From the NCBI RefSeq assembly GCF_018122655.1, contig NZ_JAGRQC010000001.1:1054001-1118000 (forward strand): a DNA stretch of 64,000 nt. The letters are read 5' to 3'. Origin of the DNA: Stakelama marina (GTDB lineage Bacteria; Pseudomonadota; Alphaproteobacteria; Sphingomonadales; Sphingomonadaceae). The notes beneath the pieces are model-generated. The model saw nothing but the letters and a program-made list of their open reading frames with translations, did not search any database and was not told the DNA's origin. Shown here piece after piece: positions 41,615 through 50,763 of the stretch (positions are counted from its first letter, which is position 1; every line of letters begins with the position of its first letter). The translations under genes and the position numbers were made by a program.

Positions 41615-41890
41615 TCAGTTCTGGACGGCGTCGCCCGCCTTTTTCGCGGTATCGCCGACCTGATCGGCGGCACCGCTGACGCTCTTGGCGGCACCGACCA
41701 CGGCATCGGTCTTCATATTGTCGTTCTTGCTCTGATTGAGCAGGAAAAAGGCGCCGACAACGACGAGGATCAGGACCGCCAGCCCGATCAACAGGCCGCC
41801 GCCACCGCCGCTGCGGCGCTCGATCACCGTCGTGTGACCATTGCCGTCATTGGTGTGGGTTTCGGTCTCGGTTACGCGTTCGTCACTCAT
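41615..41890 (-). CDS. Small membrane-anchored protein, likely general-stress induced
   Basis: A 91-residue protein. The first 30 residues are polar (SDERVTETETHTNDGNGH), then GGGGG leads to one TM helix (about 32-52: LLIGLAVLILVVVGAFFLLN), and the tail is an amphipathic helix with repeated A-K-x-V-x-G-A-A-D-Q-V text, somewhat like LEA/YtxH tails. No catalytic family is recognised. An EcfG-type promoter lies just upstream, so it is probably part of the general stress response. Confidence 0.8.
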   Translation of the reverse strand: MSDERVTETETHTNDGNGHTTVIERRSGGGGGLLIGLAVLILVVVGAFFLLNQSKNDNMKTDAVVGAAKSVSGAADQVGDTAKKAGDAVQN

Positions 41891-41921
41891 TGCAGTCCCT
41901 CCGATTAAAGACTGGCGTCTA

Positions 41922-41947
41922 AACGGAGGGCCGCAAAAAATTGTTCC
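41922..41947 (-). promoter_or_regulatory. EcfG (general stress) promoter
   Basis: On the reverse strand GGAAC (41947-41943), a 17-base spacer, then CGTT (41925-41922). This matches the alphaproteobacterial EcfG promoter (GGAAC-N16/17-CGTT) exactly. It is 32 bp before the start of the small membrane protein gene. Confidence 0.75.
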
Positions 41948-41960
41948 CGTTGTGTAATGT

Positions 41961-42284
41961 TCAGAAGGGGAGCTTGAATCCCGGCGGCAGCTCCATGCCG
42001 CTCGTCATCTTCGACATTTCCTCCTGAGAGGCCGCATCGGCCTTGGCCCGCGCGTCATTGAACGCAGCGATCACCAGATCCTCCAGCATGCCCTTTTCGG
42101 AAGGCTGGAGCAGCGATTCGTCGATATCGAGCCCAACGATACGGCCCTTGGCCGAGGCGGTAACCTTTACCATGCCCCCGCCCGACTGGCCTTCGACCTG
42201 TATATTGTCGAGATTGGCCTGCGCATCCTGCAGTTGCTTCTGCACATTCTGCGCCATCGCCATGATGTCTTCGAGCTTGTCCAT
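41961..42284 (-). CDS. ybaB: YbaB/EbfC nucleoid-associated protein
   Basis: A 107-residue DNA-binding protein from ATG 42284. It begins MDKLEDIMAMAQNVQKQLQD, then has the G-G-G-M-V-K-V-T-A-S-A-K-G strand region and ends MELPPGFKLPF. It forms dimers with tweezer-like helices. It starts 1 bp after dnaX, the conserved dnaX-ybaB arrangement. Confidence 0.95.
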   Translation of the reverse strand: MDKLEDIMAMAQNVQKQLQDAQANLDNIQVEGQSGGGMVKVTASAKGRIVGLDIDESLLQPSEKGMLEDLVIAAFNDARAKADAASQEEMSKMTSGMELPPGFKLPF

Positions 42285-42285
42285 T

Positions 42286-43944
42286 TTACATACTCCGCTT
42301 GGTCTTTTCCCAATCGATCGCAGCATCGGGAAACGCCTCGAACGCTGCGGATACGACGGGATCGGCGCGTACCTGCGCCTTGAAATCGTCGTCATCCTGC
42401 TTCTCGCGCTCACGCAAGCTCGGCTCGCCCGGCGCGTTGGCAGTGGTTATCTTCCAGTTGGTATCGGTTATCGCGCGCAACTCGTTCCCGAGATCGCGGG
42501 CAAAATCGGCAGGCAGCGGCCGCAACGCGCTGATTTCCAGCTCGGGCGGTTCGAACCGTATGGGGCGCAGATGATTGCGCACCTGCGCCTGCAGTTCGTT
42601 GCGGCCATGGTCGCCGAGCAGCTTCCACAGCGCGCGGACATCGCCCGGAAGCGGCACCACCTCCGGCTGCGGTTGCTGAAGTTCGGCAGTCGCCCCGGAC
42701 GGTGCGGGAGCGCCGACCTGCTGCGGCCGCGAAAGCCCCTCGCCTCCTTCGGCCAGCCGTTTCGCCAGATCGCCCGGATCGGGCAATGTCGCGGCATGGA
42801 CGACGCGCAGCAGCGCCATTTCGCACGCCTCGATCGGAAGCGCCGCGCGCGACACTTCCTCATGCCCCTTCAACAGCAACTGCCAAAGCCGGTGGAGCAT
42901 CGGAAAGGACAGGAGCGTGCCCCAGTGCTGAAGCGCCTCACGCTCCTCGGTCGATTGCGCGGCCTCGGGCGGCGTACCGACTTTGGCGAGCGTAGCGCCG
43001 TGCACCGTCTCCAGCAGCGTCTTCAGCACCGCCTGCGGATCGACACCATAATCATATTGCCGCCGCAGCGCCTTGAGCGCGCCTTCGGCATCACCACCAA
43101 GCAGCAAGCCGAACAGTTCACGAATGGCACCACGATCGGACAGGCCGAGCATGTCGCGCACCGCACCTGCGCGCACGCCGCCGCCTTCCATCCCGGCATG
43201 CGCGATCGCCTGGTCGAGGATCGACAGCCCGTCGCGGGCCGATCCTTCGGCCGCGCGGGCAATCAGTGCCAGCGCCTCTGGCTCGGCATCGACGCCTTCC
43301 TTTTCGACCACGCCGGCAAAATGCTCGGCCAGCTGATCGGCGGAAATACGGCGCAGATCGAAACGCTGACAGCGCGACAACACCGTCACCGGTACTTTGT
43401 TCACTTCCGTGGTGGCGAACAGGAACTTCACATGCGCCGGCGGTTCCTCGAGTGTCTTGAGCAGGCCGTTGAAGGCCGGCTTCGACAGCATATGGACTTC
43501 GTCGATGATGTAGATCTTGTAGCGCGCCGAAACCGCCGCATAGCGAGACCCCTCGATGATCTCGCGAACGTCGTCGATACCGGTATGGCTGGCGGCGTCC
43601 ATTTCGATCACGTCGATATGGCGCCCCTCGGCAATGGCGCGGCATGGCTCGCACACGCCGCACGGATCGATCGTCGGCCCGCCCTCGCCGTCCGGCCCGA
43701 CGCAATTGAGCGCCTTGGCAATCAACCGCGCGGTCGAGGTCTTGCCCACGCCGCGAACGCCGGTGAGCAGAAAGGCGTGCGCCAGCCGGTCGCGCTTGAT
43801 CGCGTTGGCGAGCGTGGTCACCATCGCGTCCTGTCCGATCAGCTGCGAAAAGGTCTGCGGACGGTATTTGCGCGCCAGCACCTGATAGGCGTCGGCGCGT
43901 TCGGGCTGCGGCGGTTCGCCGAGGTCGAGCGCGGAATCGGTCAT
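42286..43944 (-). CDS. dnaX: DNA polymerase III subunit gamma/tau
   Basis: A 552-residue clamp-loader ATPase: Walker A in LLTGVRGVGKTSTARLIAK, zinc cysteines C...CGVCEPC, Walker B IIDEVHMLS, and sensor text FLFATTEVNKVP with SRCQRFDLRR. The tau-like C-terminus is about 180 residues with a Pro-rich linker. No obvious A-run frameshift slippage site was seen for a separate gamma form. It loads the sliding clamp. Confidence 0.96.
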   Translation of the reverse strand: MTDSALDLGEPPQPERADAYQVLARKYRPQTFSQLIGQDAMVTTLANAIKRDRLAHAFLLTGVRGVGKTSTARLIAKALNCVGPDGEGGPTIDPCGVCEPCRAIAEGRHIDVIEMDAASHTGIDDVREIIEGSRYAAVSARYKIYIIDEVHMLSKPAFNGLLKTLEEPPAHVKFLFATTEVNKVPVTVLSRCQRFDLRRISADQLAEHFAGVVEKEGVDAEPEALALIARAAEGSARDGLSILDQAIAHAGMEGGGVRAGAVRDMLGLSDRGAIRELFGLLLGGDAEGALKALRRQYDYGVDPQAVLKTLLETVHGATLAKVGTPPEAAQSTEEREALQHWGTLLSFPMLHRLWQLLLKGHEEVSRAALPIEACEMALLRVVHAATLPDPGDLAKRLAEGGEGLSRPQQVGAPAPSGATAELQQPQPEVVPLPGDVRALWKLLGDHGRNELQAQVRNHLRPIRFEPPELEISALRPLPADFARDLGNELRAITDTNWKITTANAPGEPSLREREKQDDDDFKAQVRADPVVSAAFEAFPDAAIDWEKTKRSM

Positions 43945-44284
43945 CGGGATCGGTTTAGCTCAACCATGCGGCGATGTCAGCGCCGTGCGGAAGTTAGCGA
44001 AGTTAGCGACACGTCCCCCTTCGATGCCCCTCCCCGCCAACGACGACGCTGTTCGGCCGAACTGCAGTCTGGCTCGTGACATTGGCAGGAGACCTCGTTT
44101 TGTTCTTCATCCGGGTGCCAGAAACCGACGCTGTAGGAAAGCGACGAGACGCGGCTCCTCCGCTAAAAGGGGCCGGCAACCGGCACTATCGATGTCGCTC
44201 TCCACCTGTTCGAGACGAGAAACGCCATGATTTTGTGGCGGCCCGACGTCCATCAGCTATTGTGCCTATCGGAGGGGAAAGACG
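43945..44284. other. Intergenic region, no gene seen
   Basis: 340 bp between divergent dnaX and the serine hydrolase gene. Frames here are short and lack family features. It probably holds both promoters, but no clear -35/-10 or operator was found. Confidence 0.5.
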
Positions 44285-45697
44285 ATGCGGCTGATGCTGA
44301 TATTGTTCGGGTTCCTGCTGGTGCCTGCATCGCAGGCCAGCATGGCGGATCGGTCGATCGACGCATTCATCGAACGCGAGCTGCCATCATCCGGCGCTCC
44401 AGGCGTCGCATATGCGATTGTCGATGGCGGCGCATTTCGCTCTGGCGGCCGGGGCACCATTCTGGCGGACAGCGGGCAATCCATTACGCCCGACACCCCA
44501 TTCCTGATCGGATCAATCTCGAAAAGCTTCACGGCCGTGGCGGTCATGCAGCTGGTCGAAGCGGGAAAAATAAGGCTAGACGCGAGCATAGCGACGTACC
44601 TTCGTGCCTTTCAGGGGCGCCCTTCGGGCGCAATCACCATTCGGCAATTGCTCAGCCACACCAGCGGTTTTTCAACCGTCCAGGGAAATCGCGCGCACAT
44701 GGACACGTCGCTGAGCGAGGGGAGCCTTGGCGATTATGCGTCGCGAGTTGCGAAATGGGAACCGGTCCATCCCCCTGGCAGCCGGTGGGAATATTCCAAT
44801 ACAAACTACCAAATTCTCGGCGCGCTGATCGAGGCGACGAGCGGGCAGCGCTATCCCGACTATGTGCAAGCACATATCCTTGCCCCGATCGGCATGAAGA
44901 ACAGTTTTGTCTCCGACGGCCAGACGCCGGGAAAAGTCGCCGTCGGCCATCGGCCCTGGTTCGGCGGCAAGCGCGCATATGAAATGCGGAGGACGAACCG
45001 CGTAAGCGCTCCCGCGGGCGGCATATTCGCAAGCGCCGACGATCTGGCGCTCTATCTCGCGATGATGCTGAACGGCAAAGACGATATTATCAGCGCCGCA
45101 AGCAAGGCGGCGATGCTGCGCCCGGCGAGCGAGACGTCGCCCTTTTACGGCTTTGGCTGGTTCCTCGATAGCCGAACCGGCACGGCCTATCATGATGGCC
45201 TGGTCCCGGGGACGGAAACGCTCGCCACCCTCTTGCCTTCCCAAGGGAAGGCGGTGGTCGTGCTGGTCAATGCGAACAGCGGTATCGGCTTCGGCGAAAC
45301 CCTGAAACTGCGCGAGGGCATCACCGCGAAGGCGCTGGGGCTCGATTATGCGGGCCACGGGTCAAGGCTCGTGCCGAAGATGACATATCTGCTGGTGATG
45401 CTGCTTCCGCTCTTCTTTCTGGCCAGCATCGTCTGGGCGTGGTGGCACCGCGAAAAGCTGCGGACCAAGTCCGGTGCGGCAGGCATGTTCAGCCTGTGGT
45501 TTCCGCTGGTCGCCATGCTCGCGGTAGCGGGACTTTTGACGGTAGTCATACCGGCGATGTTCGGAGGATCGATCCGGACGCTTTTGCTGTTCCAGCCCGA
45601 TTTTGCCGGGGCAATGGTGGCAGCCGCAGTCATGGGGCCGATATGGGCGATCGTCAGGCTGGCGCTGGCGTATAGTCGCCGAGCCAATCCAGTCTGA
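44285..45697 (+). CDS. Membrane-bound serine hydrolase (class C beta-lactamase fold)
   Basis: A 470-residue protein. A signal peptide (LMLILFGFLLVPASQA) is followed by a beta-lactamase-type catalytic domain with S-I-S-K (Ser about residue 79), the Y-S-N motif in EYSNTNYQILG, and HDG in AYHDGLVPG in place of KTG. The last 110 residues have three TM helices. This layout (esterase/DD-peptidase-like domain plus TM tail) occurs in pbpX or AmpH-like groups. The substrate is not predictable; it need not be a true beta-lactamase. Confidence 0.88.
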   Translation: MRLMLILFGFLLVPASQASMADRSIDAFIERELPSSGAPGVAYAIVDGGAFRSGGRGTILADSGQSITPDTPFLIGSISKSFTAVAVMQLVEAGKIRLDASIATYLRAFQGRPSGAITIRQLLSHTSGFSTVQGNRAHMDTSLSEGSLGDYASRVAKWEPVHPPGSRWEYSNTNYQILGALIEATSGQRYPDYVQAHILAPIGMKNSFVSDGQTPGKVAVGHRPWFGGKRAYEMRRTNRVSAPAGGIFASADDLALYLAMMLNGKDDIISAASKAAMLRPASETSPFYGFGWFLDSRTGTAYHDGLVPGTETLATLLPSQGKAVVVLVNANSGIGFGETLKLREGITAKALGLDYAGHGSRLVPKMTYLLVMLLPLFFLASIVWAWWHREKLRTKSGAAGMFSLWFPLVAMLAVAGLLTVVIPAMFGGSIRTLLLFQPDFAGAMVAAAVMGPIWAIVRLALAYSRRANPV

Positions 45698-45759
45698 AGC
45701 GCGTGCCCGCAATCACCGCGGACCGGAAAACCGCCGCTCTTCGCTATTACATATTGCTG

Positions 45760-45858
45760 GTGGTGGGAGCCGGAACGACCCGCAGCGAAATCGTTACGGC
45801 TGCTTCCTTCCGGACCTGACCGGGTTGGCGACGGCTACGTCCGCCCGACTCCCGCGCG
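45760..45858 (-). ncRNA. ffs: Signal recognition particle RNA (4.5S, small type)
   Basis: Reverse-strand sequence contains GGTCAGGTCCGGAAGGAAGC followed by AGCC (45798-45821), the universally conserved SRP domain IV loop that binds Ffh. Flanking arms pair (GGGAGTCGG with CCGGCTCCC), giving a hairpin of about 95 nt. Ends are approximate. Confidence 0.93.
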
Positions 45859-45910
45859 GGCATATGGTCGATCGGCGCGGCCGACGCAAGAGGCGGCTGC
45901 GCCCGCCCCC

Positions 45911-46510
45911 TTAATCGCGCAGCGGCAGCAGCACCTCGTTCCGGCGCAGCCGCGCGGGTACCATCGGCGAATTGTAATAGGCGTGCTCGACCGGGCCGAC
46001 AGGAATATAGCCCTTCATCGCGAGCCAGCTTCGCAGTTCGCGTTCCTTGTCGCGCAAAAGCTCGTCGGTCGGCTTGCCGTTGAAGCGGATCGCGGCGACG
46101 CGACGCGCGGGGATGCGTTCGAACTGCACATCGGCATCGGTCGGCGGCACCGATCCGCGGCGCAGCTTCGCCGGCATGATGAACCGCGTCCGCCATCGCC
46201 TGCTGTCGTCATGATTGTCCGACAGTACCGGCGCCGTCATCGCGATCTTGTCGCCGTCGCGGTCCTTGGCGAAGATATAGCTGGCGAGCCGGCGAAACCC
46301 CTGACGAAGGCTCTGCTCGCGGGCACCGGTGACGGTGGTTTCGGCGACGAGCAGTTCGGGATAATCGCGAATTTCGATCGCCTTGTCCTTGTCGCGCGTG
46401 CGATAGGATGGCTGTTCGACCGAGCGTTCGCGCGCAACCAGATATCCGCCGATCCCGGCCACTGCCGCGACACCGGCGCCGAGCAGCGCCCATCCCGTAT
46501 TCTTGCGCAT
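45911..46510 (-). CDS. SOUL-family heme-binding protein
   Basis: A 199-residue protein from ATG 46510. It has one N-terminal TM or signal helix (about 5-25). The SOUL domain shows the IEIRDYPELLVAETTVTG start, the FRRLASYIFAKDRDGDKIAM block and TAPVLS. Bacterial members are membrane-anchored and of unclear role, possibly heme or tetrapyrrole binding. A weak EcfG-like pair (GGAAC-N18-CGTT) lies upstream but the spacing is off by one. Confidence 0.88.
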   Translation of the reverse strand: MRKNTGWALLGAGVAAVAGIGGYLVARERSVEQPSYRTRDKDKAIEIRDYPELLVAETTVTGAREQSLRQGFRRLASYIFAKDRDGDKIAMTAPVLSDNHDDSRRWRTRFIMPAKLRRGSVPPTDADVQFERIPARRVAAIRFNGKPTDELLRDKERELRSWLAMKGYIPVGPVEHAYYNSPMVPARLRRNEVLLPLRD

Positions 46511-46583
46511 TCTTTCTCTCCCCAATTCGAAGTTGGCGTATCAACGCATCGACCCGCCCGCGATGTTCCGCCGCCGATGACGA

Positions 46584-47666
46584 TCACCCGCCGCCGGAAA
46601 AGAAGTCCCGGAGCCAGCCGGCGGCCTGCTCGACACTCCAGTTATCGCTACCGTCGCCGATATTGATTTCGGCGAGCGCATGCCCGGCAATCGGCGCCGG
46701 CTGAAAGGCATTGAACAACCACACTTTATGGTCCTCGGCAAAGCGACGGTTGCGATCGGTCAAATCGGCGGGATCGCCCGGCACGATAATCTGAAAGGCA
46801 TGTGCATGCGGCTTGGCGGGATTTACCATCACGCCCGGCATGTCGCGCAGCGCGGCGGCGAGTTCGCGCGCCCGGGCGACGAATTCGGGCATGCGCGGCA
46901 GATAGCGGTCGAGACCGTCCAGCGCCGACAGCGCATAGGGATGGACCGTGTAGAGATTGCCGAAATAGCGTTGCTGCCAGATCGCGGTCGCGTCGATCAA
47001 CCGCTCGGGGCCAGCCAGCATCGCACCACCGAGCCCGCCCAGCCCCTTGTAGAAGGAGACATAGATGCTGTCGGCGAGCGTCGCCAGCGCCTCGAGCGGC
47101 ATGTCGTATCCGGCCGCCGCCTCCCACAGCCGCGCGCCGTCGAAATGAAGCGGCACCTTGTTCTCGCGGCACCAGGCGGAGATCGCGCGCAGTTCGGCCA
47201 GCGGGGGTAGGAGAAAGCCCGCACGGCGCAGCGGCAGCTCGACCACCACCGCGGCGAGCGGCTCAGTAATGCGGCGAAGGTCCTCGACACCGAAAGGCAT
47301 TGTCGTGCCGAGCCGGATCGACCGCAGTCCGCATGCGCGCTCGATAGCGTCGCCTTCGTCGAGATTGATATGGCTCATCCGGTGGACCGCGACGTTTCGC
47401 GTGCCGCGGTCATCGGCATAGACGGTGAGCGCCGCCGCCTGCGCCATCATGCCCTTGATGAAAAACCGCGCCGCCGACGTGCCGAGCAGCCCGGCGCAGC
47501 GTTTTTCGAGCAGCGTTACCGCGCCGCTGTCTCCATAGCTGTCCGCATCGACCTCGGCCGCATCCAGCGCCGCGAGGCGGCGTAGCGTGGCGGCCGGCGT
47601 TTCGGGCACATGCATCGGCAGAAAATGGGTGCAGCCGCGTTTCGCGGCACGATCTGCGTCGTTCAT
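46584..47666 (-). CDS. Threonine aldolase-like PLP enzyme (beta-eliminating lyase family)
   Basis: A 360-residue fold type I enzyme from ATG 47666 (GAGAGGAGAG before it). Motifs are MSHINLDEGDA, LHFDGARLWEAA and the PLP-lysine in SIYVSFYKGLGGLGG. Low-specificity threonine aldolases split threonine into glycine and acetaldehyde. The D-S-Y-G-D-S segment near the start also fits. Related enzymes act on phenylserine or as tryptophanase-like lyases, so the substrate is open. Confidence 0.85.
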   Translation of the reverse strand: MNDADRAAKRGCTHFLPMHVPETPAATLRRLAALDAAEVDADSYGDSGAVTLLEKRCAGLLGTSAARFFIKGMMAQAAALTVYADDRGTRNVAVHRMSHINLDEGDAIERACGLRSIRLGTTMPFGVEDLRRITEPLAAVVVELPLRRAGFLLPPLAELRAISAWCRENKVPLHFDGARLWEAAAGYDMPLEALATLADSIYVSFYKGLGGLGGAMLAGPERLIDATAIWQQRYFGNLYTVHPYALSALDGLDRYLPRMPEFVARARELAAALRDMPGVMVNPAKPHAHAFQIIVPGDPADLTDRNRRFAEDHKVWLFNAFQPAPIAGHALAEINIGDGSDNWSVEQAAGWLRDFFSGGG

Positions 47667-47796
47667 CGGCTCTCCTCTCCTGCCAGCGCGGTACGGCGGC
47701 GCAGCGGGCCGCGCAAGGCCGGCCAGCTTGTGTTCATTTGCGAACGGTACGGAAATGTGGTTTCCAGCGATACCACTTGCCAAGGACGACCACCGC

Positions 47797-49227
47797 ATGA
47801 CGACAGCCGAAGCGACGCCCGAACTCGACATACTGGAACATGGCGACAAGGCGTTCTTCGGACATCCCAAGGGGCTGGCCTACCTCGCCTTTACCGAGGC
47901 GTGGGAACGGTTTTCCTATTACGGGATGCAGACGCTGCTGGTGCTCTACATGGTCCAGTATCTGCTGAAGCCCGAGCATATCGACCATGTCGCGGCGTTC
48001 AGCGTCTTCCATTCGCTGCCCATGTATCGCGGTCTGCACGGCGAGGCGCTGGCATCGGCGATTTTCGGCACCTATGCCTCGCTCGTCTATCTGACGCCGA
48101 TTGCGGGCGGACTCATCGCCGACCGCTGGATCGGCAAACGGCTGGCGGTGCTGATCGGCGCGATCACGATGGCGCTTGGCCATTTCCTGATGGCGTTCGA
48201 AGCGAGCTTCCTGTTCGCGCTGCTGGCGCTGGTCATCGGCAGCGGGCTGATGAAGGGCAATATCGCCAGTCAGGTCGGCGCGCTCTACAAGCCGGAGGAT
48301 CTGCGCCGTGCCGATGCGTTCCAGATCTTCTATCTGGGCATCAATGCGGGCGTCATCCTGTCGCCGATCATCGTCGGCACGCTGGGCCAGGATGTCGGCT
48401 GGCACTGGGGGTTCGGCGCCGCCGGCGTCGGCATGCTGGTGTCGCTCGCTATTTATATTTCGGGCCAGAAATATCTGCCGCGCGAACATTTCCGGGCGCA
48501 GGGCAAGCGCACCGACGCCGCGCCGCGCGCCAAGCTGACGCGTGCCGACATCCCCGCGCTCGCCGCGGTGCTGCTGCTCATTCCGGTGATGGCGATTGCG
48601 CTGATTCCCAACATGCAGATTTTCAACATCTACCTGATCTGGGGAGATCAGCATTTCGCGCTGAGCCAATTCAACGTGCCAGCGCTCGATTTCCGATTTC
48701 TGTCCTCCTACCTCATCACGATCGACTCGATCGTTTCGGTATCGTTTCTGTTCCTCGTCTCGCTCTTCTACCGGTGGTACGCGAAGCACTGGCAGGAGCC
48801 CGACGAACTGACCAAGATCATCATCGGATCGCTGTTTTCGATCGGCGGGATGCTGTGCCTGTTCATGGCCGCCGCGACGACGCCCGCGGGGCACAAGATT
48901 AGCATGTTCTGGCCGATGATGTTCGAAATCATGAACTCGATCGGCTTCGCGCATATGCTTCCGGTCAGCCTGGCGCTGTTCGCGCGGCTGGCACCCAAGG
49001 CGCTGAATGCGACGGTGATCGGCTTCTATTACCTCGCCTTTACCGCCGCCAATTCGCTGATCGGCTGGCTCGGCGGCTTCTACGTGAAGATGCCGACAAC
49101 CGAATTCTGGCTGATCCACGGCGCCTGTGCGGCGGCGGCAGGCGTGGTGTTCCTGCTGTTCAAACTGTTCCTTTCGAAGCGGCTGATGGGCGAAGCGTCA
49201 ACCGAACCTGTCGGGGCGGATCACTGA
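47797..49227 (+). CDS. POT-family proton-coupled peptide transporter
   Basis: A 476-residue MFS protein with about 12-14 TM helices, from ATG 47797. The E-x-x-E-R-F-x-Y-Y-G motif is FTEAWERFSYYG. The PTR signature is FYLGINAGVILSPIIVG. These import di- and tripeptides with protons. It is convergent with the HerA-like gene, 10 bp apart. A longer in-frame extension upstream overlaps the aldolase promoter and is unlikely. Confidence 0.93.
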   Translation: MTTAEATPELDILEHGDKAFFGHPKGLAYLAFTEAWERFSYYGMQTLLVLYMVQYLLKPEHIDHVAAFSVFHSLPMYRGLHGEALASAIFGTYASLVYLTPIAGGLIADRWIGKRLAVLIGAITMALGHFLMAFEASFLFALLALVIGSGLMKGNIASQVGALYKPEDLRRADAFQIFYLGINAGVILSPIIVGTLGQDVGWHWGFGAAGVGMLVSLAIYISGQKYLPREHFRAQGKRTDAAPRAKLTRADIPALAAVLLLIPVMAIALIPNMQIFNIYLIWGDQHFALSQFNVPALDFRFLSSYLITIDSIVSVSFLFLVSLFYRWYAKHWQEPDELTKIIIGSLFSIGGMLCLFMAAATTPAGHKISMFWPMMFEIMNSIGFAHMLPVSLALFARLAPKALNATVIGFYYLAFTAANSLIGWLGGFYVKMPTTEFWLIHGACAAAAGVVFLLFKLFLSKRLMGEASTEPVGADH

Positions 49228-49237
49228 AGCCGCTTCG

Positions 49238-50689
49238 TCAAACCTCGGCAGGTTGCGTGGTCCAGCCGAGATGCGGGAGGCTGATCGAGCGTTTGCCCGC
49301 AAGATCGACGCGGGCGACGAACAGGTCGCGGCTCTCGATATAGCCGAGCAGGCGGCGCACGCGGCCGAGCGAGCTGGTGCCGTAGGTCTCGGCGATTTCG
49401 GAATCGCTCGGGCACGGCGCATTTTCGCGCGCGGCGCGTGCGACGAGGAGGAACGCGCCGAGCATGTCGTCGGGCAGGCTTTCGGCGAGATCGAGCGCGG
49501 GCGCCCAGTCCTCGCCCGGCGCGTCGAATATCCCGGCGCGCGCGCAGGCGAGGCGACGGGTGAAACCGGCGATGTCGAGCGGCGGCGGCGCTAGCCCCGC
49601 CATCCGGCAGCGGACCTGGAAATCCTGATAGAGCACTGCCGCCGAGCGCATTGAGGAATCGGCATCGCCGACGATCGCGCGCAGCACATCGGCAACGATC
49701 GTCTCGACCTCTTCGGGGTCCTTGTCGGGAAGCGCTGCGACCGGGCTCGGGACCGAAGCCGCGAGCTTTTCCATCAGCGCCTCCGACGGCGGGCGCTTGG
49801 GCGGTGCGGGCGGCGGCGGTGGCGGCGGCGCTTCGTCGGCGAAGGAAAACAGCAGCTCCTTCATGTCCTCGGGCGGCGCTTCGGGAAGCGGGGTCAGCTT
49901 GGGGCTGCCGCTGCGTGCCGAGGTTTCGACGTCGCCGATCTTCACCGCGACCGGACGGCGCGAGACCGCCGGGCCGAGCGCGAGAAACGTCCCGCGCTGG
50001 AGATCGCGGATCTGTTCCGCCTGTCGCCGCTCCATGCCGAGCAGGTCGGCGGCGCGCGCCATGTCGATGTCGAGAAAGGTACGCCCCATCAGGAAATTCG
50101 ACGCCTCGGCCGCGACGTTCTTGGCGAGCTTGGCAAGCCGCTGCGTGGCAATGATGCCTGCCAGACCGCGTTTGCGGCCGCGACACATCAGGTTGGTCAT
50201 CGCGCCGAGCGAGGCGCGGCGTACTTCCTCCGAAACCTCGCCGCCGCCGGTCGGGGCGAAAAGCTGCGCCTCGTCGACCACGACGAGCGCGGGATACCAG
50301 TGTTCGCGCGGGGCATCGAACATCCCAGACAGAAAAGCGGCGGCGCAGCGCATCTGCCCCTCCGCCTCGAGTCCTTCGAGGTTGAGCACGACCGAGGCGC
50401 GATGTTCGCGGATGCGCTCGGCGAGCCGCGTAACCTCGCGCTCGCTATGGTCGAGCCCGTCGATGACGACATGGCCGTACGGTTCGGAGAAGGTAACGAA
50501 ATCGCCTTCGGGGTCGATGATGACCTGCTGGACCTGTCCCGCGCTCTTTTCGAGCAGTCGGCGCAGCAGGTGCGACTTTCCCGAGCCCGAGTTGCCCTGC
50601 ACCAACAGCCGCGTCGCGAGCAGTTCCTCAAGGTCGATCGGAACCGACTTCCCGGTCCCGTCGGTGCCCATGTCCACCAGAATCGTCAT
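49238..50689 (-). CDS. HerA-like ATP-binding protein (DUF87 helicase fold)
   Basis: A 483-residue ATPase. Walker A GNSGSGKSHLL is near residue 33, Walker B is PALVVVDEAQLFAPTGGG, and GIIATQRLAKLAKNV follows, as in HerA/VirB4-type proteins. After about residue 260 comes a Pro-rich linker ([15 protein letters not shown]), then a C-terminal helical region of unknown fold. HerA-type proteins move DNA, often with nuclease NurA; no nuclease gene is adjacent. The function is open. Confidence 0.85.
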   Translation of the reverse strand: MTILVDMGTDGTGKSVPIDLEELLATRLLVQGNSGSGKSHLLRRLLEKSAGQVQQVIIDPEGDFVTFSEPYGHVVIDGLDHSEREVTRLAERIREHRASVVLNLEGLEAEGQMRCAAAFLSGMFDAPREHWYPALVVVDEAQLFAPTGGGEVSEEVRRASLGAMTNLMCRGRKRGLAGIIATQRLAKLAKNVAAEASNFLMGRTFLDIDMARAADLLGMERRQAEQIRDLQRGTFLALGPAVSRRPVAVKIGDVETSARSGSPKLTPLPEAPPEDMKELLFSFADEAPPPPPPPAPPKRPPSEALMEKLAASVPSPVAALPDKDPEEVETIVADVLRAIVGDADSSMRSAAVLYQDFQVRCRMAGLAPPPLDIAGFTRRLACARAGIFDAPGEDWAPALDLAESLPDDMLGAFLLVARAARENAPCPSDSEIAETYGTSSLGRVRRLLGYIESRDLFVARVDLAGKRSISLPHLGWTTQPAEV

Positions 50690-50763
50690 TGGATGCTTAT
50701 TGGCCGATCGGGGTGGGTAGCGGCAAGGGTGTGGTCATCGCCTTTGGTGTCAAATCGCCTTAA

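Noticed and set aside
42043-44079. 678-codon forward frame opposite ybaB and dnaX
   Set aside because: Antisense of two certain genes with no recognisable motif.
46543-46569. EcfG-like promoter before the SOUL gene (GGAAC, CGTT)
   Set aside because: The spacer is 18 bases, one more than the accepted range, and the elements are common in this sequence. Mentioned in the gene entry only.
47734-49119. 461-codon reverse frame opposite the peptide transporter
   Set aside because: Charged low-complexity product typical of antisense to a membrane protein gene.
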